A stretch of 64,000 nt of DNA from Azolla caroliniana (lineage: Eukaryota; Polypodiophyta), in contig JBHGNT010000010.1 of NCBI GenBank assembly GCA_043228905.1, forward strand, positions 11,470,001-11,534,000, written 5' to 3'. This document shows positions 20,270 to 31,679 of this stretch, in pieces. A program made the position numbers and the translations under genes. The notes beneath the pieces were generated by a model that saw only the letters and a program-made list of their open reading frames with translations, was not told the origin of the DNA and did no database searches. Within the stretch, counting starts at the first letter, position 1; the number at the start of each line of letters is the position of its first letter.

Positions 20270-22007
20270 CTATCCCCCTTCTTCGACGACACGTCTCACG
20301 GGTCGTAGGGCTTGTAGTAGGACCTGGTTTATGAGGATAGTCACGATGAAATGTGGTGTGACCATGTCTGCGGCATTGGAAAGATTTGTTGCAGGTTCCC
20401 AAGTTCGATCGTTGGGGGTATAGCCTACCCAATCAACCAAGTAATACAACTTGTTGCGCACGATTTTAGAATCGAGAATGGCAACAACCTCAAATTCAAG
20501 TCCTTCCAAGAACTCAACAGGTGGTGGGGGGGTTATAAGATGACCCGGAATGGAACTTGTGGCATAAGGTTCCAAAAGGGATACATGAAACACCAGATGA
20601 AGACGCATGTGCGGAGGGAGGCCAAGACGAAATGCAACATCACTTATCTTACTGGTGATCATGTATGGGCCAAAACATTGGTAATCCAATTTACCGCAAG
20701 GCCGAGTACTCTTGATGTTGTGTTGGAGAAGCCATACACGATCCCCAACACGGAATTTTTTTGAGGAATCTAGGTGATGACGATCCACAAGCCTCTTGTG
20801 TGTAACTTGAGCATCATGCAAATTGTGAAGAATGGTAGCGTGAATTTCTTGGAGGCGACTAAGACGATCCTCAACAATAGGGCTGGTAGGCACTTCTGGA
20901 TGCGCTTTCATTGTCCACCGAGGATGACGGCCCGTATTTGCAAAAAATGGGGAATATCCCATAGAAGAATGGACTAAGTTGTTGTAAGCGAATTCAGCCA
21001 AGTGCAAAAAATCAACCCAATCATCTTGTTGGTAGTTGATGAAACAACGAATATATTGCCATATATTGCTCCAATTTTTGGTTGGTATGTTCCGTTTGGC
21101 CATTAGTCTCAGGATGATAGCCCAAAGAAAGCTTAGCCGAAATTTGGAGAAGTTTGAGTGTGTGCTTCCAAAACTTTGAGATAAATTGTGAACCCTGATC
21201 ACTAATAATATCATTTGGAAGACCATGGTGCTTAAATACCTCCCGCATAACTAGATCGACCGCTTCTTGACTAGTAATAGACTTCGTACATGGCAAGAAA
21301 TGTGCCATTTTGGTAAGTCGATCAACCACTATGAGAATTGCATCATAACCTTTTGAAACTGGGAGATCAGTAATGAAATCCAAGGATATTGACTTCCAAG
21401 GATTTTCCAGAATAGGAAGTGGTTGTAGTAAGCAATAGGATCGACAACATGTATCACAACTGCGAACATACTCCTCAACAAAATGACGAAGGCAAGGCCA
21501 CCAATATTGTCGAGAAATTAATTCTAGAGTTTTGCGTACTCCAAAATGTCCAGCCATTGGTGATTCATGGCAGTGTTGTAAAACTTGTAGTCGTGGGGGA
21601 CCATCAAGAACATACAATAGGTTTTGTTGAAATAGAAAACCACCATGCCAATAGAACTGACGATAATCATTACGAGGGTTTTTCGACTGCGAGAAAGAAG
21701 CACGATCTGGGACACTTTGATCCAAAACATCCTTGGCGAATTCATCAGGGGCCGTATGATCTTGAATGGAATCAAGAATAGTGGAATCTTCAAGAGTTGT
21801 TATGGCATTAACTACCATTAATCGTAGGCGATTAGGACCCAAAAAGATTTGTTTTTGATGCTCAAACACAGGTTCCCTTGGACGAAGTTCCATATAAGAG
21901 CATCGAGAAAGTGCATATGCTTTGCCTTGCTGCATCCCAGGGCGATATATGATTACAAAATCGAAGTGGGTCAAAAATTGCGCCCATCGGGCTTGTCGCC
22001 GACTCAA
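20270..22007 (-). pseudogene. Chromovirus G integrase with chromodomain
   Basis: Two overlapping frames (21021-22007 and 20270-21226) carry the end of RNase H (VIIYRPGMQQGKAYALSR), the zinc finger (HESPMAGHFGVRKTLE, CDTCCRSY), and the core with D (SLDFITDLP), D (ISDQGSQF) and E (NGQTEHTNQ). The C-terminal domain (RVGDRVWLLQHNI) is followed by a chromodomain near 20340-20480 (EVVAILDSKI, YYLVDWVGY, TWEPATNLSNA). Chromodomains steer this gypsy group to certain chromatin marks. One frameshift near 21100 splits it. Confidence 0.9.
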
Positions 22008-23310
22008 GACTCGAGCATTTTGAAAATATGTCAGGTTCTTATGATCATTGTAGACAATGATCTGCTACGAAGAGCCTTCTAGAAAATGTCGTCATTGTTG
22101 AAAAGAATCCACAATTGCAAGAAGTTCTTTGTCATGGATCTCGTAGTTGATCTCTGTTGCTTCAAACTTTCGGGAATGAAAGGTGACAGGGTGTAGCTCT
22201 CCATCATCTCCAGTCTGCGATAGGACACTTTCTAGAGCAAAATCGGATGCATCAGCTTCAAGGATGAAGCATTTTGTTGGGTCAACATGTGCTAAAATAG
22301 GCGTTGTTGTAAACGCCCGTTTTAAACTTTCAAATGCCTCGCCCGTTTTAAACTCCATATGAATAGTTGATTTTTGTGTGTGAGTTGAGTGAGTGGAAGC
22401 ATGACCTTAGAATAATTTTTAATAAATTTCCGATAAAAGTTCGCAAACCCGAGAAAACATTGCACATCGCGCACTGAAACAGGTGTCTGCCACTTTAAAA
22501 TTGCTTGAACCTTCATGGGGTCCATAGAAATACCATATGATGATACAACGTACCCCAAAAATTCCACTTGATTCTGGCCGAAACTACACTTTTCTAATTT
22601 TGCGTAGAGACCATATTCTTGTAGTCGACATAGTACTTGATGAACATGTTCATCATGCTCCTCTTGGGTCTTCGAGTAGATCAAAATGTCATCTAGGTAA
22701 ACTATAGTGAAGATATCGAGAAAATTTCGAAAAATGTCATTCGCCATATGCTAGAAAACTGCAGGTGCATTCGTGAGACCGAATGGCATCACAATATACT
22801 CGAAATGTCCATAGTGAGTGCGAAAAGCAGTCTTCCATTCATCCCCTGGACGAATCCGAACTAGATTATATGCACCACGAAGGTCCAATTTTGTGAAATA
22901 TTTTGCTCCACTAAGATGTTCCAAAAGATTTAGGATTAATGGATGGTCACTTTGCTTAACCCTCGATAATCCACGACCAACCAAAGAGACCCATTCTTTT
23001 TCTTAATGAAGAAGATAGGTGCACCAACAGGGGATCTAGAATGCCGAACGAATCCATTTGCGAGATTCTCGTCGATATATTCTCGCAAAGTCTCTAGCTC
23101 TACAAGAGAGATATTATAAATTGGGCCCCATGGAGGTTCTTTCATTGGTTGTAAGTCAATAGGGCAGTTGTATGGCCGATGCTCTGGCAATGTATTGGCC
23201 TTCACCTTATCAAAGACGTTGAAGAACTCTTTGTATTTCTCTGGTAATTTAATGTCCCCTTCATGTATGGTGGATGATGGAGTTGCTACTATTGCAAATA
23301 TGAACATATC
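22008..23310 (-). pseudogene. Chromovirus G reverse transcriptase and RNase H
   Basis: In minus-strand order: ELETLREYIDENLANGFVRHSRS, the RT palm ([36 protein letters not shown]), the catalytic [12 protein letters not shown], the thumb ([15 protein letters not shown]), and RNase H ([28 protein letters not shown]). It lies in three overlapping frames, separated by single stops or frameshifts near 22984, 22750 and 22340. Key RT and RNase H acidic residues are present. Confidence 0.9.
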
Positions 23311-23841
23311 CTTGGTCTCCCCTTCCTCAGGTAACTAGCGTAAAGAGATGGTCGATAACTTATGGGATCTAGTATCAAATGTCGGAGAGTTGAGGGATGC
23401 GAGCTTTGTTCTTTCTTCCTGGGTCTCCTCAATTGTCCTTTTCATCTAATCAATCTTCGGGTTATGGAGTTCAAACCAAGGGAGACCTAGAACTATTGGG
23501 TGTTCCGGACTACGAATAATGTTGAAAGAAATTATGCTTGCCAAATCGCCAACAACTATATGAATTGGCTCAGACTCCTCGACTATATCACCTGATGCTA
23601 TAGGACGGCCATCAACGACTGCTACGGCTACTGGGTTCAGGAACTTATTCAAAAGGATGTTTTATGACAATGCAAATTCACAATCCATGAAACAAGAGTT
23701 GGCTCCAGAATCTAGGAGGGCAAAGGCTAGGACTCGATGACATGTAGATGTGGTAAGCTCAACTTGTGCAGAAAAAACTCTACTCACTTGACTCGATGAA
23801 ATGGAACCACGAGTAGGAACTAACTCTACATATCTAGGATG
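23311..23841 (-). pseudogene. Chromovirus G protease region
   Basis: The aspartic protease motif LLDSGANSCFMD lies near 23690-23730 on the minus strand. It is followed by VVDGRPIASGDIVEES and HPIVLGLPWFELHNP, the flap and the C-terminal segment normal for gypsy proteases. A stop after the first segment breaks the frame. The gag end is missing, because the LTR of element F starts at 23842. Confidence 0.85.
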
Positions 23842-24015
23842 TGTCAAGCTTCAAACTCTTGACATGACCATGTTATAATCAAGTATTATGGGTTAACCAA
23901 CATATCTAGTATACAATTATGTATATAATTGGTCCTTGTAGTTTTGGCTAGCATCATGTGCATAGTTGCTCCCTTGTAGTATTTACACTTGGCACATGCG
24001 TGTGTACCTACATGC
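23842..24015 (+). repeat. Gypsy F 5' LTR, left part
   Basis: The LTR begins TGTCAAGCTTCAAACTCTTG. It is split by copia C and resumes at 44505 (C is flanked by CATGC on both sides). It abuts the protease region of chromovirus G. Confidence 0.65.
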
Positions 24016-24294
24016 TGTTGGCATAAAAGGCTGACTCCTTCCAAATTGTGTCCGTCCGAGTGTGAACTCGTTAATAAGTTAGGGCTTAGTATATAAGTGA
24101 ATACCTAACATGGTAATGAGTGATGACGAGCAGCGTATTGTATCTCTGAGAAAGAACGAAGTAATAAAAAGCTTTCCATTAAAGCTCCATTTGTGTAAGT
24201 CTCCACGCCTATTCTATTTTCTATATGTGTTGTTTGCTGTCCAGTACTGACTATAGATCCATACATGTTTCCACACATAGCACTCGTACCCACA
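24016..24294 (+). repeat. 5' LTR of copia C
   Basis: 279 bp, TGTTGGCATAAAAGG to GTACCCACA, with TATATAAG near 24088. It is followed by the primer site TGGTATCAAAGC at 24297-24308, a one-base variant of the usual initiator-tRNA site. Confidence 0.95.
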
Positions 24295-24394
24295 ACTGGT
24301 ATCAAAGCCGAATCTTTGTTGTTCGGCGGCAACAGACAACAAAAGAAGTTGAAAGAAAAGACTAGGTCAGAAATCTCAAGTTCACAAACAGAAT

Positions 24395-24747
24395 ATGGCT
24401 TGAACATCCGGAATAGGAGTTGAAATCAAAAAATTCGATGACAAAAACTTTGCCTTGTGGAAGGAGATGATGCAGGATATGTTGATCATTCGAAAACAGG
24501 TTGAAGCCATTCGGCACAACGAAAAACCTGCTGCAAAGACAGCAGAGGAGAGGAGATCAACGGACGAAATCGCACGCTCCACCATCCGAATGAATCTGAT
24601 CGAAAACATCTATTTCAGCATGGCGAAAGAGACGACAACGTTCTCATTGTGGGAGACGCTATAGGTCGTCTATGAGAAGAAGTCATCATCTTCAAAACTG
24701 ATCTTGATCAAACAATTGTTAACATGAAGATGAAAGTGACTGATCCG
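24395..24747 (+). pseudogene. Copia C gag, N-terminal part
   Basis: This reads VEIKKFDDKNFALWKEMMQD, then the DUF4219/UBN2-type capsid (SLWETL, LILIKQLL, MKMKVTDP). A stop stands two codons after the ATG and another after WETL. The frame is cut at 24747 by gypsy E and resumes at 33977. Confidence 0.85.
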
Positions 24748-25216
24748 CGTTGTCCACCGAAATAGTAACCGACGGACAAGAGCGCAGAAATATAGCATAT
24801 AGTAATATTGTAACACATGTAAATGGTTCATGCGGGAAGTGTGAACGGCTAAAAGACCCTGCATATATAAAGGGCAGCAAACCTCTGATAGAGGTAGCGT
24901 GTAATTTTGAATGTAAAAGGCGTATCTTAATAGAGTTCTATCTTCTCTAATCCCTGTGCATATCTGTGGTTCATCTACTATGTGTCTGTGATTCTTGGTG
25001 GCGTAGCTTAGTCGTAAGAGCGTAGGCGTGAGTAATAGTGTGGTTGCTAGTCCACAGTCTAAGGAGTTCGATTGTAGCCGACTCCCTTATACGCTACTAA
25101 GATACGAGAGGTATCCCACTAAGTATTACGCTACGATGATACCATTCGTTGCAACACAGTTGCTTTGAGGTCTAGGTCGAAGGACTGACCGTAGACCGTG
25201 TTCCTAATTGGTAACA
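24748..25216 (+). repeat. 5' LTR of gypsy E
   Basis: 469 bp. It starts CGTTGTCC (TG in the other LTR) and ends GGTAACA. TATATAAA is at 24864-24871. The following CTTTTGGCACGCTTGG probably holds the primer site. Confidence 0.92.
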
Positions 25217-25252
25217 CTTTTGGCACGCTTGGTGATCTGTGTCTTCTCATAG

Positions 25253-26600
25253 ATGAACAAAGAAGAATGGATGTTTAGCCGCAAACACCCTAGAGAACCA
25301 ACACGACAAGACCGACCAATCACAAGGTCCATCACACGTCAGGCAAAGGAATGTGCACGACAAAAGCCTCGCCTGAGTGACCTCAGTGATACCTGTCGGG
25401 ACCACAAAGACGATTTCTCGCTCCCCAAATATGTCGGCGACATGCAGGAAACGCACTCACCACAAAAGCATTGTGGTCTTTCCCTGCCCACCGTAGCATC
25501 CAACATAGCCTTTTCTTATCCCCGCTTCAACGGCGAAACCGATGCCGCAACCCACATTCGACTGTTCCTAAATGTCTGGAATGCAAACCACATGGCGCAG
25601 AGCCTTTCCAAAGCAGTAGCGCACCAGTCCAAAATGATGGAGTTCGGATTATCCTTGGATGGGAGAGCGGCGTTTTGACATTTGCATATGGATCTGCCAA
25701 CAATCACAACCTTCGACCAACTGCAATCAGCCTTTCAGTGTTTTTTTCATCGGAGGGTGCCGCAACGCGAAATCCTCGGGCAGTTTTACACAATTAAACA
25801 ATTGCCGACCGAGATTGTAGCGGATTTCAGTTTACACTTCCGAAATCTATGGCGGAAATTAGAACGGGGCCCGACGGAGGATGAGGCTCGGGAGACATTT
25901 CTGGCAGCATTACGATGACCCATACGGACAACACTCAACAACAATAGCGTGAAAGGGGAAACAACCGATATGGTCATAGAACGAGCGCGACATCTCGAAC
26001 TGAACGAAGAAGAGGAAAGGTTTTCCATGTCCTCATTATGACAAGCGTTACCTCAAGATGAGGAACGACATTTTTGCTAGGCGATCCAATGCACGATTTG
26101 CTTAAATTTGGGGCATTCCGCAGTTGAATGCAACATGCAAATCCACTGTCCAATCTGTCACTCGAAAGCTCACACAGTTGAGCAGTGCGAGTACAATATG
26201 TTGAACAGATCCACACCCACAATACGCAGCGTGGAAACACAGCGTCCCCCACGTCGTAATGAGCAAAGGCGGCAAGAAGAACGACCCCAATATATGGATC
26301 GCAACCCATGCGATGACCGGCACTACCGGAATCGCTGGAATCACAATGATTCCGAGGAGGACGAACCAGAGGATGAAGACTATCGTGGCAACCACAGAAA
26401 TACTAAAGGGGGTCGACGCTATGAGAATTACCATTCAACAAACAAACGTGGTAGCTTCAATGGGCGTCGCGGAAAACATCGTCAATATCAGGACCAACGG
26501 CGGTACGACGAAAGTTCGGACGATGATCAGCACCAGGAACCGCGCCGGGACCAACAGCAACCACCGCGTACGCTCCGATGAACGAATCAGGACCGGGAGG
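25253..26600 (+). pseudogene. Gypsy E gag with two zinc knuckles
   Basis: The ATG at 25253 opens a basic N-terminus. The gypsy capsid follows in pieces (FSYPRFNGETDAATHIRLF, FHRRVPQREILGQFYTIKQL, ADFSLHFRNLWRKLERGPTE). Two adjacent CX2CX4HX4C knuckles (CTICLNLGHSAVEC and CPICHSKAHTVEQC) lie near 26092-26190. A long Arg/Asp/Gln-rich tail ends at 26578. Stops near 25678 and 25918 and a few more break the frame. Paired knuckles are less common in plant gypsy gags than a single one. Confidence 0.82.
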
Positions 26601-27002
26601 AGCAAGTCACACCTAGGGATCGGCACACACCACTAGTTGCCGAGAAGGGCAAATCTAGCGTCCATTATTTTGTTTGCCAACAACCCAGACATTATGCCAC
26701 ACAATGCCCAGTACGCAAGGGCAAGGGGCCCGCCGTCAATATGATTATGTCAGCAAACAAAAAATGTTGATTGGGCCACGCAATATGAGATACGTCAGAC
26801 AGCCCAAGCATGGGTTGAAAAAGCAAATGCGGCAAATACGGAACGCATGCGGAAGGAGTCTGCAAACACGATGGAACTATTGGAGGAAGAGGGAACATCT
26901 CTGGATCCCATATGGCAAGCACTGACATGCTGCAAGATAACGTTAACCATGGAGAAGCTACTGCAACTAGTCCTACGATTCCGCCAAGCCGTGGAAGAGC
27001 GG

Positions 27003-27425
27003 ATAATGGGCAGACCTGGGGTAAGCGTCGCCGCGAATTTTACGGACATCATCGCCAGACCAACAGTGGTGGATCACCACAATCCGGCTATTAAGTTGAT
27101 ACTACACAGTCAAGAAATCCCGGGATGCGTAATCAACGACGGCTTGGGCGTTAATGTAATTAGCGCGAAGACATGCGAACAATTGGGAATTTCAGAATGA
27201 GAAGCTTGCCCGTTTTGGCTTTGCATGGTCGATACCCGCTCAATACGACCATTGGGTTTGATACGCAAGCTAGGCATTATCGTGGGAGGACATCGCTTCG
27301 ACATCTCGGCAGTAGTCCTTGCCCTTGATGCCCCAGGAGCGTATCCTATGCTGTTGGGTAGACCATGGCTTCGTTCAACGAATATCAAGCAGAGCTGGCA
27401 ACACAAGTGTATCAGCTTTTGACGC
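27003..27425 (+). pseudogene. Gypsy E protease
   Basis: IPGCVINDGLGVNVISAKTCE is the active-site region, with DGLG where family members have DSG or DGG types. ALDAPGAYPMLLGRPWLRS is the C-terminal segment. A frameshift or stop near 27200 separates the two. Sequence between the gag tail and here (26600-27000) is coding-like but unrecognised. Confidence 0.7.
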
Positions 27426-27458
27426 GGACGCACCAAGGTTCGCGTACCAACAGAGGAA

Positions 27459-28721
27459 ATGGCAGCACAACCGAAGGGCATAACACCATTATATGCGGAG
27501 TATATAAATATGCTAGCTGGGGTGGAGGATACAGAATTAGAGGTATACCTAGACGAGCACCCCCAGATCATTCCGCTATTCGAAATCGACGTCATCGAAA
27601 CCACAACGGAGTATGCCACGCCCGCTACGCTCCACAACGAGGCTTACGAACCAAACCCAGAGTCAATATTAGAACTAAGTAGAGCACGGGCAACGTTCGA
27701 GAGGGAAATGGAAATTTCACGACGAGTCACTGGCTCAGCCCTTGAAGAAGTAAATGTGGGTACGGTGTCGGAACCACAATTCCTCTCCATCGCAAAAGAA
27801 TTACTGCCGGATCAGAGAGACGTGATGATAACACTACTCAGGAAGTATAAAGATGTGTTCGCTTGGGCCCATGAGGACATGAAGGGGTTATATCCGAAGT
27901 TCTATCAACATAAGATCAATTTAGCGACCGACGCGAAACCGGTCCAACAACATCGATACCGTATGAACCCAAACTACGCGGGCCGCGTAAAAGAAGAAAT
28001 TGACAAACTCCTCAAGGCCGGATTCATACGACCAGTTAAACAAGCTACACGGTTAAGCCCAATAGTAGTTGTACCAAAGAAAAATGGCAAAATACGTGTA
28101 TGCGTGCACTACCGGAAATTGAACGCCGTAACCATTATTGACGCATTCCCTTTACCGTTCACCGATAGCGTACTGGATGCCGTCGCAGGGCATGACATGT
28201 ACAGCTTTTTAGATGGCTTCAGTGGGTACAACCAAGTACGCATGCACCCCGACGACCAAGAGAAGACGGCGTTTGCCACGGACTGGGTAATCTATGTTGC
28301 AATCGTCATGATGTTCGGGCTAAAGACGATGCTGGCTACATTTCAAAGGACAATCACGGAGATTTTTGGGGAATATATTCCAGCCTTCATGGAAGTTTTT
28401 TTAAACGATTTTGTGGTATATGGGACAACAACCGATCATTTTACGCATCTGCAGGTTTGCCTGGAGCGTTGCCGAACCACACGCTTAAGTCTGAATCCCG
28501 CCAAATGCGCCTTTGGCGTTACCAGCGGGGCTCTCCTCGGCCACATAGTCAGTAAGGAAGGGATAGTGGTTGATCCGAATAAAATCTCCACGATTACTCA
28601 CGCAAAAACACCGACAAACGCGAAATCACTCAACCGGTTTTTGGGACAAATACAATGGCACAGTAGGATGATACGCTATTTGGCGGACTTCGCCACGCTG
28701 TTACATGTCGCCGGTCATTAG
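27459..28721 (+). CDS. Gypsy E reverse transcriptase (catalytically mutated)
   Basis: This is an open frame of 420 codons. It has a linker, then RYRMNPNYAGRVKEEIDKLL, VVPKKNGKIRVC, FLDGFSGYNQVRMHPDDQEK (first catalytic Asp kept), and a thumb LLGHIVSKEGIVVDP. The YxDD-type box reads VFLNDFVVYG, with Asn for the first Asp, and CVHYR replaces CVDYR. The enzyme is therefore expected to be inactive although the frame is open. Element K has the unmutated VFLDDF at the same place. The start used is the first ATG in frame; the natural polyprotein would begin upstream. Confidence 0.88.
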   Translation: MAAQPKGITPLYAEYINMLAGVEDTELEVYLDEHPQIIPLFEIDVIETTTEYATPATLHNEAYEPNPESILELSRARATFEREMEISRRVTGSALEEVNVGTVSEPQFLSIAKELLPDQRDVMITLLRKYKDVFAWAHEDMKGLYPKFYQHKINLATDAKPVQQHRYRMNPNYAGRVKEEIDKLLKAGFIRPVKQATRLSPIVVVPKKNGKIRVCVHYRKLNAVTIIDAFPLPFTDSVLDAVAGHDMYSFLDGFSGYNQVRMHPDDQEKTAFATDWVIYVAIVMMFGLKTMLATFQRTITEIFGEYIPAFMEVFLNDFVVYGTTTDHFTHLQVCLERCRTTRLSLNPAKCAFGVTSGALLGHIVSKEGIVVDPNKISTITHAKTPTNAKSLNRFLGQIQWHSRMIRYLADFATLLHVAGH

Positions 28722-29130
28722 ACTCCTTTCCAATGGACAGCTACGGAAGAGAAGGCATATGATGCGCTAAAGGTAATGCTAACGCAGGCACCCGTTGTAC
28801 AGTCACTAGTTTGGACGAAGCCATTCCACGTGTTCGTAGATGCCTCAGACATAGCAATAGGTAGTGCGCTAACAGGGAAATTTGCTATATGGATACTACT
28901 GCTTCAAGAATTCGACTTTGTAATTCAGCACCGCCCGGGTACGCAACACATAGTGGCAGATTTCTTGAGCAGACTAGATAATGGAGAAACGATGCAGAAG
29001 GATGACGACAACTTTCTGAATGCGGACATCCTGCGGGTAGCAACTCTAGTAGAACGAACGGAAAAGACTTTTCCGGATCGGTGGCTGATGGAAATGACCT
29101 ACTTTCGGACCACGGGGTTACCGCCACCCT
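28722..29130 (+). pseudogene. Gypsy E RNase H, internally deleted
   Basis: A stop ends the RT frame at 28721. RNase H begins FHVFVDASDIAIGSAL and then jumps directly to FAIWILLLQEFDFVIQHRPG and IVADFLSRLD. The middle of the domain, about 70 residues in relatives, is missing, including catalytic residues. The deletion keeps the reading frame. Confidence 0.8.
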
Positions 29131-30300
29131 AATTACGGACGGAAGAGAAAAAATGGTTGGCCGTATGGAGTCAACATTTCTGTTTAGTAGAAGACATACT
29201 ATACCACAAAGGCAGTGACGACATTTGGAGGCGCGGAATACGACAGGATGAGAAGGTCGCGGTTCTACGCGAAGCCCCATTGTGGTACGACGGGAGGACA
29301 TTACGCGGGCGATGTTACGGCCCGGAAACTCTGGCAAGCAGGACTTTGGTGGCCGACGACGCAAAAAGATGCGTATGAATATTGTAGATAGTGCGATTTA
29401 TGTCAACGACTGGGCCAGCCATCGGAAGTCGCGAGGACGCCACACCAACCAGTGTTGCCACTAGATCCTTTCCAAAAGTGGGGGCTAGATTTTGTGGGAC
29501 CTTTTACCCCGACGGCTGCTCGAATAGGCAATAAGTACATCTTGGTGGCCACGGATTACTGTACCAAGTGGGTAGAAGCGAAACCACTACGCGAGAATAC
29601 CACGTGTGTCGCGGCGAAATTCCTTTACGAACACATCTAGTGTCGTTTCGGCTGCCCTATCGAGCTCATTAGTGACCAAAGGAGTCACTTCCTCAATACC
29701 GTCATCAGCGAATTGACCCAACATTACACCGTGGTTCACAAAAAAAGTACGTCGTATTACCCTCAAGCAAATGGCTTGGCAGAATCCACGAACAAAACCC
29801 TACAAACTTCCTAAAAAAGATAGTCAATGAGAACAGAACGGATTGGGATACCAAATTGCACAGCGCGCTCTGGGCATACCGTACCAGCTATAAGACTAGC
29901 ATATGATCAACGCCTTTCCGACTAGCATTTGGTCTGGAGGCCGTGATGCCAGTTGAATTCCAGGTACCTAGTTTGCGGATTCAAGTACGAGCCCGACTAC
30001 CGGAGGACAAATCCGAACAAGTACGACTACAACAACTGCTAGAACTAGGAGAAACAAGGTTACATAGTATGGCCATATTAGAGCAAGAACAACAACGGCG
30101 CAAAGCATTCGTGGACGGACACCGGCATACGTGTGAAAAAGACTTTACGGTTGGGAAAGCAGTATTAGTTTTCCAAACACACATAATGCATATGCCAAGA
30201 AAATTAAGATTCCGCTGGACAGGCCCGTACTGGATAGTGGGAGCAGAACAAGGAACGTTTCAACTTGGCACATTGGCCGGGTAAGTGTTACGTCAAAAAG
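29131..30300 (+). pseudogene. Gypsy E integrase
   Basis: Zinc-finger remnants sit at 29190-29450 in shifting frames. The core reads [35 protein letters not shown], then PQANGLAESTNK, so the D, D and E positions are present. The C-terminal domain (FTVGKAVLVFQTHI, RWTGPYWIVG) ends near 30284. At least four stops or frameshifts interrupt it. Confidence 0.82.
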
Positions 30301-30582
30301 TAAATGGGTTTTGCTTGAAACCTTATCTTGGACCTACGCCACCTAACTCATTCCCCACCGAACAAGACAAAACCGGAGAATCCGCGGAGTAAGCAGATGG
30401 CCCCACTTGTATTATAGTGTAAAAATAGTATTGTATGTAACCGTTACGAAAAAGAAGAAGAAGAGAAAATAGCAACGCTACTAAAAGGACTTAAGGCATG
30501 CACAGACTTCTAGGCCAAGAACACGCGACACCACGATGGCTCACCGACCAATGAACCCTAGGCCACAAAAAAAGGAAATAGA
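30301..30582. other. Spacer between E integrase and extra ORFs
   Basis: The first part can be read as the integrase tail (NGFCLKPYLGP, FPTEQDKTG). The remainder is AT-rich with no recognised feature. Confidence 0.4.
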
Positions 30583-31374
30583 ATGTTTTCTGCACAATAC
30601 AGAAACCCACCTTCTAACAATCATCGCTCCCCTTCCTCACCCTCTTCGCCATCCTATCATAGAGCCCAAGTTCGCCATAGCCAGCAATCCTCACCCGTTA
30701 GCCACGAGCCTATTCCGACTATGCCGATATCCATCTCTGCCGCCTTGTGTCGATGGCTCATGGAGAAACGCTTGGATGGGTACATCAGAGTCGTCGAGGC
30801 ACCTCCACACCCTGACGCACCGGACATCGCTAGGAAGCTCAACATCGACACGGTCACCAACTCATCCATCCGGGAAAAGCTAGACCTGTCATCACTGGGA
30901 GAAAGACACTTCGAAATCCCTCCTGCAGAATCTTTGCAAAGATATTTCAGTCCATATTCGTCATCCGCCAAGGCATATAGAACAAAGGAGATCCCAGATC
31001 CCTTTTTCCACAAAATCGCCAAGTTCCTGTTGGAGGTCGGATGCGTACATGTAAACACATATGGGATGCCCAAACAGAAGGCAGGTATCATCATTGATAC
31101 CTTTGAAGGGTGTACGGTCGATTGGGGGGTCATTACGGGGCCGGCGTTACAAGAAGGCTTGCATGCGTATCAAGGAGGCAAAAAGCTCAGGCCTATCATA
31201 CAACAGTATCTGACAATACTATTCCCACCCCGAGGTCTACCGGCACCAAAACCCAACAAACCCATGTCGTCGCCCCGATCCGCGAAGCGAAGGTTAGCGG
31301 AGTTAGCCACCACAGAGTGGGAGGATGAACCCCTACCCGCCCAGCCGAACACGCAAACAACACAGGAAGAGTAG
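30583..31374 (+). CDS. Extra ORF 1 of gypsy E, possible plant-transposon domain
   Basis: This open frame of 263 codons lies after the integrase, where most gypsy elements have only a short spacer before the LTR. The N-terminal 45 residues are Ser/Pro-rich. A globular part follows (about residues 50-225, for example ISAALCRWLMEKRLDGYIRV and GCTVDWGVITGPALQEGL). The C-terminus is Pro/Glu-rich. The block with VDWGVI and LRPIIQQYLTILF resembles the 'putative plant transposon protein' domain seen in Athila/Tat-type elements. I base this on remembered pattern only and am not sure. A function in the element's life cycle is unknown. Confidence 0.6.
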   Translation: MFSAQYRNPPSNNHRSPSSPSSPSYHRAQVRHSQQSSPVSHEPIPTMPISISAALCRWLMEKRLDGYIRVVEAPPHPDAPDIARKLNIDTVTNSSIREKLDLSSLGERHFEIPPAESLQRYFSPYSSSAKAYRTKEIPDPFFHKIAKFLLEVGCVHVNTYGMPKQKAGIIIDTFEGCTVDWGVITGPALQEGLHAYQGGKKLRPIIQQYLTILFPPRGLPAPKPNKPMSSPRSAKRRLAELATTEWEDEPLPAQPNTQTTQEE

Positions 31375-31679
31375 GCTGAGCACACCGAGGAAGCAACACA
31401 GGAGCCCGGAAGCTGAACCACAACAGGAAAGCCTGAGGCCGAAACGGCGGAGACTGGACAAGAAAGATGGGTGCGGTTAGTTAAAGACACTCGCGGCCAC
31501 AGAGACGACGACCGTGGTCGACAGGTCCGTAGCTACGGAGCCCAACACCACCTTCGAAATAATCCAGGAACCACGGCCGATCATTACGGCCCAGTCACAT
31601 CGGGGGAAAGGCATATTTACGGCGGAAAGCGAGGTCCTGGCAGAATCCGGACATTTCAGACACGACCCATGAGTTCGGC

